Assembly: GCF_015234355.1 (NCBI RefSeq)
Contig: NZ_JADGMV010000009.1
Location: 62,001-126,000, forward strand
Length of the DNA stretch: 64,000 nt
Direction of reading: 5' to 3'
From: Psychrobacter sp. NG25
GTDB taxonomy: Bacteria; Pseudomonadota; Gammaproteobacteria; Pseudomonadales; Moraxellaceae
Both the position numbers and the translations under genes were made by a program. The notes under the pieces are model-generated. The model was not told the origin of the DNA. It did no database searches and saw nothing but the letters and a program-made list of their open reading frames with translations. Position 1 is the first letter of the stretch, and the number at the start of each line of letters is the position of its first letter. Below are positions 35,229 through 44,073 of the stretch, in pieces.

Positions 35229-36023
35229 CTATTGTACAAACTGCGTGGGCAAAAAGAACGTGCGAGCGTCTGCTTGTTGGTTTAACTCTGCAAGTAATGT
35301 TTGCATGTCTTCTGCAGGATCTTGATTGTTGATTAAATCACTAAATAACTCATGAGCGACGGTGGTCATAGCAACCACGCTTTGTAGTAAGTGTTCGATC
35401 AGTGCCTTGTCTATATCAACTGCTTCGACATCGATGGCGGTTTTATAGCGTATTTCTCCGTCATTAACATCCATTTCCAAGTTACCAATCATCATATTGT
35501 AATTGATTTGAGTGATTAGTAGCATCGCAGCGCTTTGATGACTCTCTGGGATTGAAAATGGCAAAATACCATAGATGGCCAGCAGCTTGTTTTTCTCCTG
35601 CCAGCGAAATAGATAAGCACAGATTAGTTGTTTGTGACGCATCGAAAAAGACAAATGATGTGATTGCTGGTCATCATTGGCTTTCGGGCGATGATAAGTA
35701 TAGTGCCATTTTTTGGTATTAAGATACTGCTTCAGACAGTCGATAATAAGTGTGTCAGATTGCTCGGGTTGCTGTTTATCTAAGCTTAAAGCATCAGGTT
35801 GCACCTGCTCACTTTCATTTTCAATGGGAGAGTTAGAGTTGCTCTTATTCTCATTATGATTATGCGAGTCACTATGGTCATCATTATGGTCATGTAAGAC
35901 ACTAGTCTCTCTGCTACTTATATCATCATTGCGCACATCAGTATCAGCAACAGCCTGCGGTGCAGCAGCAGTCAATAACTGTTTGAGTTTTTGCCACAAG
36001 CTGCGTTTAGTCGTTTGGCTCAT
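35229..36023 (-). CDS. YbjN-like domain protein with His/Asn/Asp-rich linker
   Basis: The 264-residue protein starts with a basic helix (KRSLWQKLKQLLTAA), then about 70 disordered residues including HDHNDDHSDSHNHNENKSNS, then a folded domain from about residue 90 (DTLIIDCLKQYLNTKKWHYTYHRPK, LLITQINYNMMIGNLEMDVNDGEIRYKTAIDVE). That domain resembles the YbjN fold, which is related to type III secretion chaperones. It should be cytoplasmic. The function is unknown; YbjN in E. coli affects stress and motility when overexpressed. Followed by the deacetylase gene. Confidence 0.6.
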   Translation of the reverse strand: MSQTTKRSLWQKLKQLLTAAAPQAVADTDVRNDDISSRETSVLHDHNDDHSDSHNHNENKSNSNSPIENESEQVQPDALSLDKQQPEQSDTLIIDCLKQYLNTKKWHYTYHRPKANDDQQSHHLSFSMRHKQLICAYLFRWQEKNKLLAIYGILPFSIPESHQSAAMLLITQINYNMMIGNLEMDVNDGEIRYKTAIDVEAVDIDKALIEHLLQSVVAMTTVAHELFSDLINNQDPAEDMQTLLAELNQQADARTFFLPTQFVQ

Positions 36024-36087
36024 AATGTATGTTGCTGATCAATAAGTGAATGATAATGGTGTCCGCTGTTTAACCCAAAATGTTGAG

Positions 36088-37194
36088 TTACTCGTTATTG
36101 AGTGCCAACCCTTCTTTGATATGCGATTGTGCATAAAACGCTTCTAACATCTGACGAATATGTGCCACAAACCATGGACTATCAAGCGCATCGTGTACGA
36201 CAGGCAGTAGCATCGTACTAAACTGTGTCATGGCTTGCTCATCAATATGCAAACTGGCAGCGACAGTCGCAATCGTGTCTGTTTGATGATTGTCATACCA
36301 AGTATCGATGCTTGCTGCTGCTAGCGTATGTAAATACGGCGACACGCGCAGGCGGTTATAGCTCTGCTGAATACTGGCTTCGATATGATCAATACTACTG
36401 TTGTCAGGCTCGTCACGCAGATATGTTTGCAAGTGACTGACAGGCTGCTCTTTGATGCGCGCCCAACCAGTGACTAATAACCGTGCCACTTCTTCATTTG
36501 ATAGATGTGCTTGTGCATTGGCTTCTGCTCGACGTGTTAAATCTTTAATATTGCGGTGCAAATAGGCTTGCAGCTTTTCGTCAAGATTTCTGTTGGTCGC
36601 CTTTTCAAAAGAGCTACGTCCCAGTTTCATCAATTTACCAACACCGCCTGCTTTATCTAGTGTGCTTTCCATAAAGTCGTTGATCGCGTGATATAGCGTC
36701 TGGGTCAGTAAGTCTGCAAAGGTTTCATTGCCAACTAGCGTGTGAATTAAAACATTGCGCTGCTGTTCATGACTGCCTACATAGTTGGCTAGCGTCTCAA
36801 CCTGTGTATCATCTACTAGCTCGGATAGGGGTACGTTATCATTGACTGGGTGATAAATAACCGTGTGCAAAATATCACGGATATCCTTACGCATCACCGC
36901 CGTCATGGGCTGACTTAGTAGCCAATCACTCATCAAATGCTGCAAGTTATCACGGCTGATGTATTTGTTAAGTGGTTGTGTGCCAAACCATTGCCAAGCT
37001 TCCATACTCAGTGGCTCAGCCTGCTGGCGTAACCAATGCTGCATAAAATCAACTTGGGCATTGATTAAGCTATTAATGGTAAACGTCGACGTGTTTGTTT
37101 CTAAGTCTAGGTTTTGGTTATCTTTTGAAGTCTGCATAGGTTTTGAGGTCATAGTAATCGACAATTTGTTATACTGAGTGTTTGTGGTAAGCAT
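36088..37194 (-). CDS. Hypothetical alpha-helical protein
   Basis: I do not recognise this 368-residue protein. It is predicted all-helical and soluble, without signal peptide or membrane helix, and rich in Gln, His, Thr and Asn. The segment DKAGGVGKLMKLGRSSFEKATNRNLDEKLQAYLHRNIKD in the middle is its most conserved-looking part. The start is uncertain: ATG 37194, 37152 and 37137 lack ribosome sites. It is transcribed divergently from ccmA across 76 bp and 64 bp ahead of the YbjN-like gene, so those two may be one transcript. Confidence 0.6.
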   Translation of the reverse strand: MLTTNTQYNKLSITMTSKPMQTSKDNQNLDLETNTSTFTINSLINAQVDFMQHWLRQQAEPLSMEAWQWFGTQPLNKYISRDNLQHLMSDWLLSQPMTAVMRKDIRDILHTVIYHPVNDNVPLSELVDDTQVETLANYVGSHEQQRNVLIHTLVGNETFADLLTQTLYHAINDFMESTLDKAGGVGKLMKLGRSSFEKATNRNLDEKLQAYLHRNIKDLTRRAEANAQAHLSNEEVARLLVTGWARIKEQPVSHLQTYLRDEPDNSSIDHIEASIQQSYNRLRVSPYLHTLAAASIDTWYDNHQTDTIATVAASLHIDEQAMTQFSTMLLPVVHDALDSPWFVAHIRQMLEAFYAQSHIKEGLALNNE

Positions 37195-37270
37195 AAAGTA
37201 TTATGCCATGAACATCATATTTGTTTGTGGTGAATATTGATTACTGTTTGATAAATAATGAGAGGTTTTG

Positions 37271-37900
37271 ATGACAGCTTTGGATACGCCTTTACTGGTG
37301 CTTGACGGTTTGACAGTCCAGCGCGGTGAAATACCTTTATGTGAAGCCGTCTCTCTCAATTTATCTGCAGGTAGCATCTGTCATTTAATTGGTGCAAATG
37401 GTACGGGTAAAACGACACTATTGATGCAGCTGGCTGGATTACTGCCAGTCATTACTGGTGAGGTTGCTTACCAAGGGGCTTTAAGTCTGCCTATTCAACC
37501 TTTATATGTCTCGCACCAATTGGGTATTCATCCAAATCTCACCGTGGCACAAAACCTGACTTTTCTACTGAATTTATATGGTATCACACCCAGTGTGGCT
37601 GATATTGATGATGCGCTCGCTTGGGTAGGATTACAAGGATTTGAGACCGTTAGCTCAAGTCATTTATCTGCTGGGCAGACTCGCCGTATTACCCTCGCAA
37701 GATTATATCTACTGACCCCTGATATCACACCTTTGTGGTTACTTGATGAGCCTTTTACTGCGCTTGATGTCGATATGGTGGAGCGAATGGAAGACAGATT
37801 GAGTGACTTTGCTAATGCTGGTGGCTCAATATTAATGACCAGTCATCAGGCCGTTGGCGTTGCCAATCAAGTGCTCGATTTGTCAGATTATATGGTGTGA
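37271..37900 (+). CDS. ccmA: Cytochrome c biogenesis ABC transporter ATP-binding protein CcmA
   Basis: About 210 residues from ATG 37271, with AGAGG seven bases upstream. Walker A is GANGTGKTTL, the signature LSAGQTRRI and Walker B LWLLDEPFTALD. It is the ATPase of the CcmABCD complex that loads haem from CcmC onto CcmE in the inner membrane. It is the first gene of a plus-strand ccmABCDE run. Its length matches the family (about 205 residues). Confidence 0.93.
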   Translation: MTALDTPLLVLDGLTVQRGEIPLCEAVSLNLSAGSICHLIGANGTGKTTLLMQLAGLLPVITGEVAYQGALSLPIQPLYVSHQLGIHPNLTVAQNLTFLLNLYGITPSVADIDDALAWVGLQGFETVSSSHLSAGQTRRITLARLYLLTPDITPLWLLDEPFTALDVDMVERMEDRLSDFANAGGSILMTSHQAVGVANQVLDLSDYMV

Positions 37901-37902
37901 AT

Positions 37903-37956
37903 GCGATAGCTATAAGAAGTGCGATAGCTTCAATAAGTGTGATAACTATAAGCAGT
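37903..37956 (+). repeat. Three 18-bp direct repeats between ccmA and ccmB
   Basis: Units GCGATAGCTATAAGAAGT, GCGATAGCTTCAATAAGT and GTGATAACTATAAGCAGT follow one another without gap immediately after the ccmA stop codon. They fill most of the spacer to ccmB. Confidence 0.7.
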
Positions 37957-37975
37957 ATAGGTAAAAGGACGGATA

Positions 37976-38707
37976 ATGACAGACAGCCCCGTACAAACAA
38001 CAAATAAAGGCTCGAACGTTATCGTATCAGCTGTGCGCGGCATTGGTTTTATGCAGTTGTGGCGTCGTGAATGGCAAGTGAAGCAGCAGGGCGCGGTGCA
38101 GTGGTTGTATCCTTTAGTACTATTTCTAGTCATTATAACCTTGTTTCCGTTAGCAGTTGGTAGCGAGCCTGCGCTATTGCAGCGGCTCGGTGTGTCTGCC
38201 GTATGGATTGCCGCGCTATTATCACTAGTAATGGGCGTTGATGGACTATTTAAGCCCGCGCTTGATAATGGTACGCTCGCACAATTAGTCGTCGCCAATG
38301 CTTCATTGCCACTGTGGGTATTGATACGTTTGGTGATTCATTGGATTTTTAGTAGTGGTATTGTGGCAGCGCTCAGCTTGCTTGCCGTACCATTGTTTCA
38401 GCTTAGTTGGTTTGAGGCGTGGATACTAATGGCCTCTATTGTGACGGGTAGTCCCATGCTTTTGATGCTGTCGGCAGTTGCCAGTAGTTTGACGCTATCA
38501 TTGAAAAATGGCGCAGTGCTCGTGCCATTAATCGCCTTGCCAATGCAGTTGCCGGTATTGATTTTTGCGACTGGTGCCGTTGATTTGTTCGCTTCTGGTT
38601 TGAATGGCTTGCCTATTTTAGCGTTATTATTGGCAGGCAGTATTATTTCAGTTTTGATCATGCCATGGGTGATTGCGATGACCTTAAAAATGGCGTGGCT
38701 TAATTAA
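37976..38707 (+). CDS. ccmB: Haem exporter/CcmABCD permease subunit CcmB
   Basis: The 243-residue protein has six membrane helices and opens with a cytoplasmic segment FMQLWRREWQVKQQGAVQWLYPLVLFLVIITLFPLAVG, the CcmB hallmark. AAAGGACGGATA is a good ribosome site. It is the membrane partner of CcmA. An unusually long polar N-terminus of about 20 residues precedes the family start. A 214-bp spacer with its own promoter-like box separates it from ccmC. Confidence 0.93.
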   Translation: MTDSPVQTTNKGSNVIVSAVRGIGFMQLWRREWQVKQQGAVQWLYPLVLFLVIITLFPLAVGSEPALLQRLGVSAVWIAALLSLVMGVDGLFKPALDNGTLAQLVVANASLPLWVLIRLVIHWIFSSGIVAALSLLAVPLFQLSWFEAWILMASIVTGSPMLLMLSAVASSLTLSLKNGAVLVPLIALPMQLPVLIFATGAVDLFASGLNGLPILALLLAGSIISVLIMPWVIAMTLKMAWLN

Positions 38708-38760
38708 AAACCAAGTAGGATGCATCAACAGTCCTCATAAAAAACCTTTGTATTAACAGC

Positions 38761-38789
38761 CTGTTGAAAACGGGTAATTTTGCTATAAT
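38761..38789 (+). promoter_or_regulatory. Candidate extended -10 promoter ahead of ccmC
   Basis: TGCTATAAT (38781-38789) is a perfect extended -10 box; the upstream CTGTTGAAAA offers only a weak -35, which such promoters tolerate. It suggests ccmCDE can be transcribed apart from ccmAB. Confidence 0.4.
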
Positions 38790-38921
38790 AGCCAACTTAA
38801 TACGCAAACAATCACTTGTAGATTCTATCCAGTGTTTAACGCCAGCAGGTCAATAGATAGTAGCGCTCATAGTGTGCTGTGTCTGTTATGATCAAAGAGC
38901 TGCGCAAATAGGTTTATCCCC

Positions 38922-39710
38922 ATGCCCAACCTGAATAACGTCTCATCTCCTAGCCTGTGGCAGCGCATTTGGCAAGGCTTTTTGACCACTGTGGGTACCA
39001 AGGAGTTTTTCCGTATCTTTGGACCTTGGGTTAAGTGGTTGGCCATATTAGCCAGTATTTGCCTGCTGATAGGTAGCGTTTGGGGGCTTGCTTTTGCGCC
39101 GCCTGACTACTTGCAGGGCAATAGCTATCGCATTATCTTTATCCACGTACCAGCTGCTGGTCTTGCGATTTCTATTTATTTTGCGCTCGCTATACTAGGG
39201 GCAATTTATTTAGTCTGGAAGATTAAGACAGCCAGTTTGGTGGCTCAGGCGATTGCTCCCATAGGCTTCTTGCTCTGTATTATTAGCTTGATTACAGGCT
39301 CCATTTGGGCAAAACCCACTTGGGGCACTTATTGGGTCTGGGATGCACGCTTAACGTCTATGCTGATTTTGGCATTCTTATATGCCGGTGTCATGGCATT
39401 GTTCGCAGCCTTTGAGCATACTGCCAATCGCGGCAAAGCGGCAGCCATTTTATCGATTGTTGGTGCCGTGAACTTACCGATTATCAAGTACTCAGTACAG
39501 TGGTGGAATACGTTGCATCAAGGTTCAACTTTTAGTTTAACCTCAGCGCCAAAGATGTCGGCAGATATGTGGATGCCATTGCTATTGATGGTAATTGGTA
39601 GCTATTTACTGGTGGCAACATTAGCCATTTATCGTACCAATACTTTGATATTGTATCGTGACCAAGGCAAAGCATGGGTGAAAGAATACATCCGTGGTCA
39701 ACATAAATAA
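38922..39710 (+). CDS. ccmC: Haem-handling protein CcmC
   Basis: A 262-residue, six-helix inner-membrane protein of the haem-handling family. The WWD-like periplasmic domain reads PTWGTYWVWDARLTS, and periplasmic His residues flank it (IFIHVPAAG). CcmC presents haem to CcmE. Its neighbour ccmD begins 16 bp downstream. Confidence 0.95.
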   Translation: MPNLNNVSSPSLWQRIWQGFLTTVGTKEFFRIFGPWVKWLAILASICLLIGSVWGLAFAPPDYLQGNSYRIIFIHVPAAGLAISIYFALAILGAIYLVWKIKTASLVAQAIAPIGFLLCIISLITGSIWAKPTWGTYWVWDARLTSMLILAFLYAGVMALFAAFEHTANRGKAAAILSIVGAVNLPIIKYSVQWWNTLHQGSTFSLTSAPKMSADMWMPLLLMVIGSYLLVATLAIYRTNTLILYRDQGKAWVKEYIRGQHK

Positions 39711-39726
39711 CGGCTAGGAAACGATT

Positions 39727-39948
39727 ATGCAGCCCTATTTTTATAGCGTATCTGAGTTCATCGCCATGGGTAAGCATGGTGTTTTTGTTTGGTCATGTTG
39801 GGCAATCACGGTTGGCGCGATGCTGATTTTTATTGCTTATAGTCGCCGCCAGAGACAAGCCCTTATCAAGCAGCTGACAATTCAGCAAGCACGTCAGGCA
39901 CAGCGTACGACTAAAGCAACACCATCTGCGACCAAGCACTCTCGTTAA
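39727..39948 (+). CDS. ccmD: Cytochrome c maturation protein CcmD
   Basis: The 73-residue product has one membrane helix (YVWSCWAITVGAML-like, near residues 18-38) preceded by FIAMGKHGVFVWSCW, the family motif, and followed by a basic, Gln- and Arg-rich cytoplasmic tail (RRQRQALIKQL). CcmD is a small subunit that releases holo-CcmE from the CcmABC complex. Position after ccmC confirms the call. A 244-bp spacer with no gene follows. Confidence 0.9.
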   Translation: MQPYFYSVSEFIAMGKHGVFVWSCWAITVGAMLIFIAYSRRQRQALIKQLTIQQARQAQRTTKATPSATKHSR

Positions 39949-40192
39949 AAAAACATTTCGATATCATGACTTTAGTGCATAAATGGTCAGTGAGCCATTT
40001 ATCAATGGGTAACATCATACCTCACTATAAGGCCTATTGATTTGTCCGAAAAATGCTACCATATAGCCGTTAGAAGAGTACGATTAGAAAGACATTTTTA
40101 GAAAGTTTTTCTAATGGTAGTTTCTTCAAATTTTTCTGTTTTATAGATTGATTATGGTTTGTAAAACAGCGACTCATCAATGAGGTAGTGGT

Positions 40193-40693
40193 ATGAACGC
40201 AGTTCGTCGCAAAAAACTGATGTGGGTTATGTTTACGCTTGCAGGTGCAGCGATCGCCGTGGTATTGGTTATTTATGCTATTGGGCAACAGACTGATTAT
40301 TATTTTGACGCGACCGCGATAGCAAAAGGTGAGGCGCCACAAGATAAGCGCATTCGTGCAGGCGGTATGGTGGTAGCGGGTAGCGTACAGCGTGCAGCAG
40401 ACAATCCACTGAATGTTGAGTTTGCGATTACTGATTTTGAATCAACCGTTCCAGTAACTTATCAAGGTATCTTGCCAGATTTATTCGCTGAAAACTCAGG
40501 TGTGGTTGCCACTGGTAAAATGCAAGGTGATACCTTTGTAGCTGGTGAAGTATTGGCTAAGCATGACGAAAACTACATGCCTCCAGAAGTAGCCAAATCA
40601 ATGAAAGAGAACAATCGAAGCGGTGCCGTACCTTCTTCTGAGCAATACAATCCTGCTGAAAAGGTTCATGAGACCGATACGCTGCAGCAGTAA
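40193..40693 (+). CDS. ccmE: Haem chaperone CcmE
   Basis: A 166-residue protein with one N-terminal membrane anchor ([20 protein letters not shown]) and a periplasmic OB-fold. H124 in [12 protein letters not shown] is the residue that binds haem covalently, with Y128 completing H-x3-Y. The last 25 residues are polar and variable. It receives haem from CcmC and passes it to CcmF/H. No ccmF, ccmG or ccmH follows; a 108-bp repeat begins at the stop codon. Confidence 0.95.
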   Translation: MNAVRRKKLMWVMFTLAGAAIAVVLVIYAIGQQTDYYFDATAIAKGEAPQDKRIRAGGMVVAGSVQRAADNPLNVEFAITDFESTVPVTYQGILPDLFAENSGVVATGKMQGDTFVAGEVLAKHDENYMPPEVAKSMKENNRSGAVPSSEQYNPAEKVHETDTLQQ

Positions 40694-40800
40694 TATATTC
40701 ATTCCACTATAAAAGTATTACAGCGTAAACCTCGCTCAAAGTATTTAATATACATCTACGCTCGGTTGCCTTGTACTGCTTTTAAACTGAATCGACTGTA
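40694..40800 (+). repeat. 107-bp interspersed palindromic repeat, copy A
   Basis: It begins TATATTCATTCCACTATAAAAG one base after the ccmE stop TAA and ends TGAATCGACTGTA. It closely matches the copy at 41950 in the same orientation (shared GTTGCCTTGTACT) and the copy at 63711 in reverse. Confidence 0.85.
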
Positions 40801-40818
40801 TTTGAACGAATTTAACCA

Positions 40819-40857
40819 TAAAAAAGAGCCGCTAAAATCAATTAGCGGCTCTTTTTT
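40819..40857. terminator. Bidirectional terminator, ccmE / aldo-keto reductase
   Basis: AAAAAGAGCCGCTAA and TTAGCGGCTCTTTTTT are exact complements with T-runs on both strands, between convergent genes. Confidence 0.92.
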
Positions 40858-40936
40858 ATATGATTTTAGAATATATCCTAATCAAATATGTGCTTTGCTC
40901 GTTTAGATTTAGGATACGGTAGAATCCAACGAAGAA

Positions 40937-41785
40937 TTAGTCATCCCATACAGGGCTATAGTCAGGATGTTCAATTTTGCGACCAGCTCTGCTAGCTAAG
41001 TTGCCAATTTTTTCTAATTCTTCAGCACTCAATTGCACGTTGAGGGCATATAAGTTGCCTTGTAGATGGTCAGGGTTTGCAGTCTTCGGAATGGCGACAC
41101 GATGTTTATCTGATAAAATCCAAGCCAATGATATCTGTGCTGGTGTCACATTATGCTTATCTGCAATTTCTTTAATGGTATCGTTATCAAACACATCACC
41201 ACGCGCGAGCGGTGAGTAAGCTTCTAATAAAATATGGTGATTGTTCAAGAAAGTCTGCAATGTGTTTTGCTTGATGAACGGATGAAACTCAACCTGATTG
41301 ACCACAATTGGTACGTCAGCGTACTTTTTAGCTTCAATAATGTTAGCGATATTAAAGTTAGAAACACCGATATGACGCGTTAAACCCTGTTTCTGTAATT
41401 CACATAATGCAGGAATGGTTTCAGACAGTGGCACACGATCATCAGGCCAGTGTAACAGCAGTAAATCGACGTAATCAGTATCTAAATCTTCCAAAGAGCG
41501 CTTGGCCGCTGCGATTAGTTTTTCTGGTTGAAACTTCATATCGTCAGGAAATATTTTCGTCGTCAAAAAGAACTTATCGCGAGCCACACCTGATTGTTTG
41601 ATACCTTGACCAACTTCTTTCTCATTGCCATAAGCCTGTGCAGTATCGATATGCTCGTAACCCATCTCTAACGCTTGTTTGACGACCTCAATGCAATCCT
41701 GTCCGGTTGATTGCCATGTGCCGAGACCGAGTACAGGGATGTTCGCTTGTCCAGCGGTACGAATTTTATAGTTTTTAACACTCAT
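40937..41785 (-). CDS. Aldo/keto reductase (DkgB-like)
   Basis: The 282-residue NADPH-dependent reductase has the catalytic tetrad D47, Y52, K77 and H112 in HIDTAQAYGNE, TTKIF and LLLHWPDD, plus the cofactor stretch IPKTANPDHLQGN. The opening VLGLGTWQS and EAYSPLARG are usual for DkgA/DkgB types that reduce 2,5-diketogluconate, methylglyoxal and related carbonyls. It acts in the cytoplasm. ATAAGGATAATAAT is a good ribosome site. It lies alone between two copies of the 108-bp repeat. Confidence 0.9.
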   Translation of the reverse strand: MSVKNYKIRTAGQANIPVLGLGTWQSTGQDCIEVVKQALEMGYEHIDTAQAYGNEKEVGQGIKQSGVARDKFFLTTKIFPDDMKFQPEKLIAAAKRSLEDLDTDYVDLLLLHWPDDRVPLSETIPALCELQKQGLTRHIGVSNFNIANIIEAKKYADVPIVVNQVEFHPFIKQNTLQTFLNNHHILLEAYSPLARGDVFDNDTIKEIADKHNVTPAQISLAWILSDKHRVAIPKTANPDHLQGNLYALNVQLSAEELEKIGNLASRAGRKIEHPDYSPVWDD

Positions 41786-41949
41786 ATTATTATCCTTATA
41801 GTTTATTATTTAATTTATCAGCAATAGTTGTATTTAATTTTACCTAGTAACTATTAAGCTTATCTACTATAAGAAAAATCAGTGTGAAGTGAAAGAGCAA
41901 GTGACGGTTTCCTACAAAGGACTAACAGGCTGTAACGTCATTTTCACTA

Positions 41950-42057
41950 TATAGATCATTCCACTATAAAAATATTACTGCGTTAGCTTCGCTTGAAGTA
42001 TTCAATATGCGTCTACACTCAGTTGCCTTGTACTATTTTTAAATCGAATTGACGATA
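41950..42057 (+). repeat. 108-bp interspersed palindromic repeat, copy B
   Basis: It starts TATAGATCATTCCACTATAAA and ends CGAATTGACGATA, and shares GAAGTATTCAATATGCGTCT-like and GTTGCCTTGTACT blocks with copies A and C. It lies in the 396-bp gap between the reductase start and the metQ terminator. Confidence 0.85.
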
Positions 42058-42089
42058 AGTAATTGTTTATCATTGATAAAATTGAGACC

Positions 42090-42126
42090 AAAAAAAGCCC
42101 ATCATTTATGAATGATGGGCTTTTAC
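42090..42126 (-). terminator. Terminator of metQ
   Basis: AAAAGCCCATCATT and AATGATGGGCTTTT form a perfect stem with a four-base loop and T-run on the minus strand, 55 bp after the metQ stop. Confidence 0.9.
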
Positions 42127-42181
42127 TACTTAAACTCAAAAATGGTTTATTTAGAGCAACCATTTTTGAGTGTTAGTCTAC

Positions 42182-43138
42182 TTACTGAGCAGCTGCTTCA
42201 GCTTCAGCAGGTGCAGCGGCGTCAGTATGCGCGCCATGATCAGCGCCCCAGATTTTTGGATATTTATAACCTGGGAAAGTGTCATGAGCGTACTTCTTGA
42301 AAGCTTCTGAGTTATAAGCGTTGGTCACGTCTTCAACCCATTTTTTGCCAGTATCAGCAGACTTAATCGCTGACCAGTTGACATAAGAGAAGCTTGGCTC
42401 TTGGAATAGAGCTTCAGTCAGCTCGATACCTGCGTCCGTTGCATAGTTACCATTGATAACGGCAAAGTCAACTTCATCACGGGCGCGTGGTAATTGAGCA
42501 GCTTCTAATTCGATGATATCGATATCGTATTTACTGTTGTCAGCGATATCAGCTTTTGATGCAGTTAGTGGATCGATATTGTCTTTTAGCTTAATCCAAC
42601 CAAGATCATTCATCATAACCAAGGCGCGTGCAAAGTTACTTGGATCGTTAGGTGCAGAAACACTCATGCCTTTGAAAGCAGCGTCAAGCGTGTTCTTTTT
42701 ACCTGAGTAAATGCCAAGTGGCGCCGTTGGTACTTGGAATGCTTCTACTAGATCAAGATTGTTTTCTTTTTTGAAGTTATCAAGATAAGGCTTATGCTGG
42801 AAAATATTGATATCCAAATCACCTTCAGCCAATGCAAGGTTAGGGCGCACATAGTCAGTAAAGGCAATCAGTTCAACTTCATAGCCTTGAGCTTCAAGTG
42901 AGCCTTTTACTTGGTTACGTACCATATCGGCAAAATCACCTTCAGTAGTACCGATAATGATTTTTGTATGCTCAGGGTCGATATCACTAGCAGCAGTTTC
43001 TGCAGTTGATCCCTCAGTCACAGGTTCTTGTGTCGCTTCTGGTGCTGATGAATTGCTACAGCCAACTAGCACTAGGCTTGATACGCCAACAGCGGCAAAT
43101 GCAGTCGCCAACTGACGGCTGATATCTGTTAATTTCAT
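42182..43138 (-). CDS. metQ: Methionine ABC transporter substrate-binding lipoprotein MetQ
   Basis: The 318-residue protein has a signal peptide ending LVLVGC (lipobox Cys at about residue 27), a Thr/Glu/Ala-rich linker, and the NlpA/MetQ fold: KIIIGTTEGDFADMVR, ALAEGDLDINIFQHKPYLDNF and ISAPNDPSNFARAL-like (here VSAPNDPSNFARAL). The C-terminal 15 residues are Ala/Glu-rich. It captures methionine in the periplasm for MetNI. It ends the metNIQ operon and is preceded by a 230-bp spacer that may hold a separate promoter. Confidence 0.93.
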   Translation of the reverse strand: MKLTDISRQLATAFAAVGVSSLVLVGCSNSSAPEATQEPVTEGSTAETAASDIDPEHTKIIIGTTEGDFADMVRNQVKGSLEAQGYEVELIAFTDYVRPNLALAEGDLDINIFQHKPYLDNFKKENNLDLVEAFQVPTAPLGIYSGKKNTLDAAFKGMSVSAPNDPSNFARALVMMNDLGWIKLKDNIDPLTASKADIADNSKYDIDIIELEAAQLPRARDEVDFAVINGNYATDAGIELTEALFQEPSFSYVNWSAIKSADTGKKWVEDVTNAYNSEAFKKYAHDTFPGYKYPKIWGADHGAHTDAAAPAEAEAAAQ

Positions 43139-43368
43139 AGAACTTCCTTAATAAGAGGTATGGAGTAAAGGGTTAAATAGTGACCATCAAAAAAAGCAAC
43201 ATTATCAATAGTAATGCTGCTGAGTTAATGGTTGCTAATTTAGTAACAAAATTAAAGGGTCTCAGTAACAAAGTCAAGCATTTTGCTTAGTATGAATCGG
43301 CATCAAGCCTTGAGCATTCTTCATATAAGCACTGTTTCACTTCGTTTTATTCTTTCTTAATACTATTT

Positions 43369-44055
43369 CTAGCGTTTATCCAAGCGAGTGGCTAACCAGT
43401 TACCAGAAGCTTGAATTGAGATGACCATTATCGATAATACAATAACGATAAAAACCATAACCTCAGTTTGGTAGCGATAATAGCCATAACGAATGGCCAA
43501 ATCACCCAGACCGCCACCACCAATCATACCCGCAGCTGCTGAATAAGAGAGCAGGCTGATACAAAGTATGGTCACGGACAATACCAGTCCTGAGCGGGCT
43601 TCATTGAGTAAAACTTTGATGATGGTAAAGGGACGTGCACCCATCGATTCAGTGGCTTCAATGATACCGCGCGGCACTTCACGTAAGTTTTGCTCGACCA
43701 AACGGGCAAAGTAAAACGAACCAGCGATAGCGAGTACTAATGATGCGGCAATAGGACCAATACCAGTACCTACGATTGCCTTAGTAAAAGGGCTCATAGC
43801 AATCATTAAAATCACAAAAGGAAAGGCGCGCATAAAGTTAGTGATACCACCAAGCACGCCATATAGCGTCTTATTTTGCAAAAACTGTCGATCACTGGAC
43901 AAAAATAAGAATATGCCAAACAGCCCACCAATGACAATGGCGACTGTTGTAGAGATACCGAGCATAATAAACGTATCAATAAAGGCACTTATAATTTCTT
44001 TGCGCAGCACCAACAGTTTATCTATCGAGGCGGATAATTCACTACCAGTTAACAT
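43369..44055 (-). CDS. metI: Methionine ABC transporter permease MetI
   Basis: The 228-residue protein has five helices and the EAA motif of binding-protein-dependent permeases, here EATESMGARPFTIIKVLLNEA. RAFPFVILMIAMSP is a MetI-type segment. It forms the channel with MetN and starts 18 bp after the metN stop, with AGGAGAAAAAAC as ribosome site. Confidence 0.95.
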   Translation of the reverse strand: MLTGSELSASIDKLLVLRKEIISAFIDTFIMLGISTTVAIVIGGLFGIFLFLSSDRQFLQNKTLYGVLGGITNFMRAFPFVILMIAMSPFTKAIVGTGIGPIAASLVLAIAGSFYFARLVEQNLREVPRGIIEATESMGARPFTIIKVLLNEARSGLVLSVTILCISLLSYSAAAGMIGGGGLGDLAIRYGYYRYQTEVMVFIVIVLSIMVISIQASGNWLATRLDKR

Positions 44056-44073
44056 GTTTTTTCTCCTGCCTCA

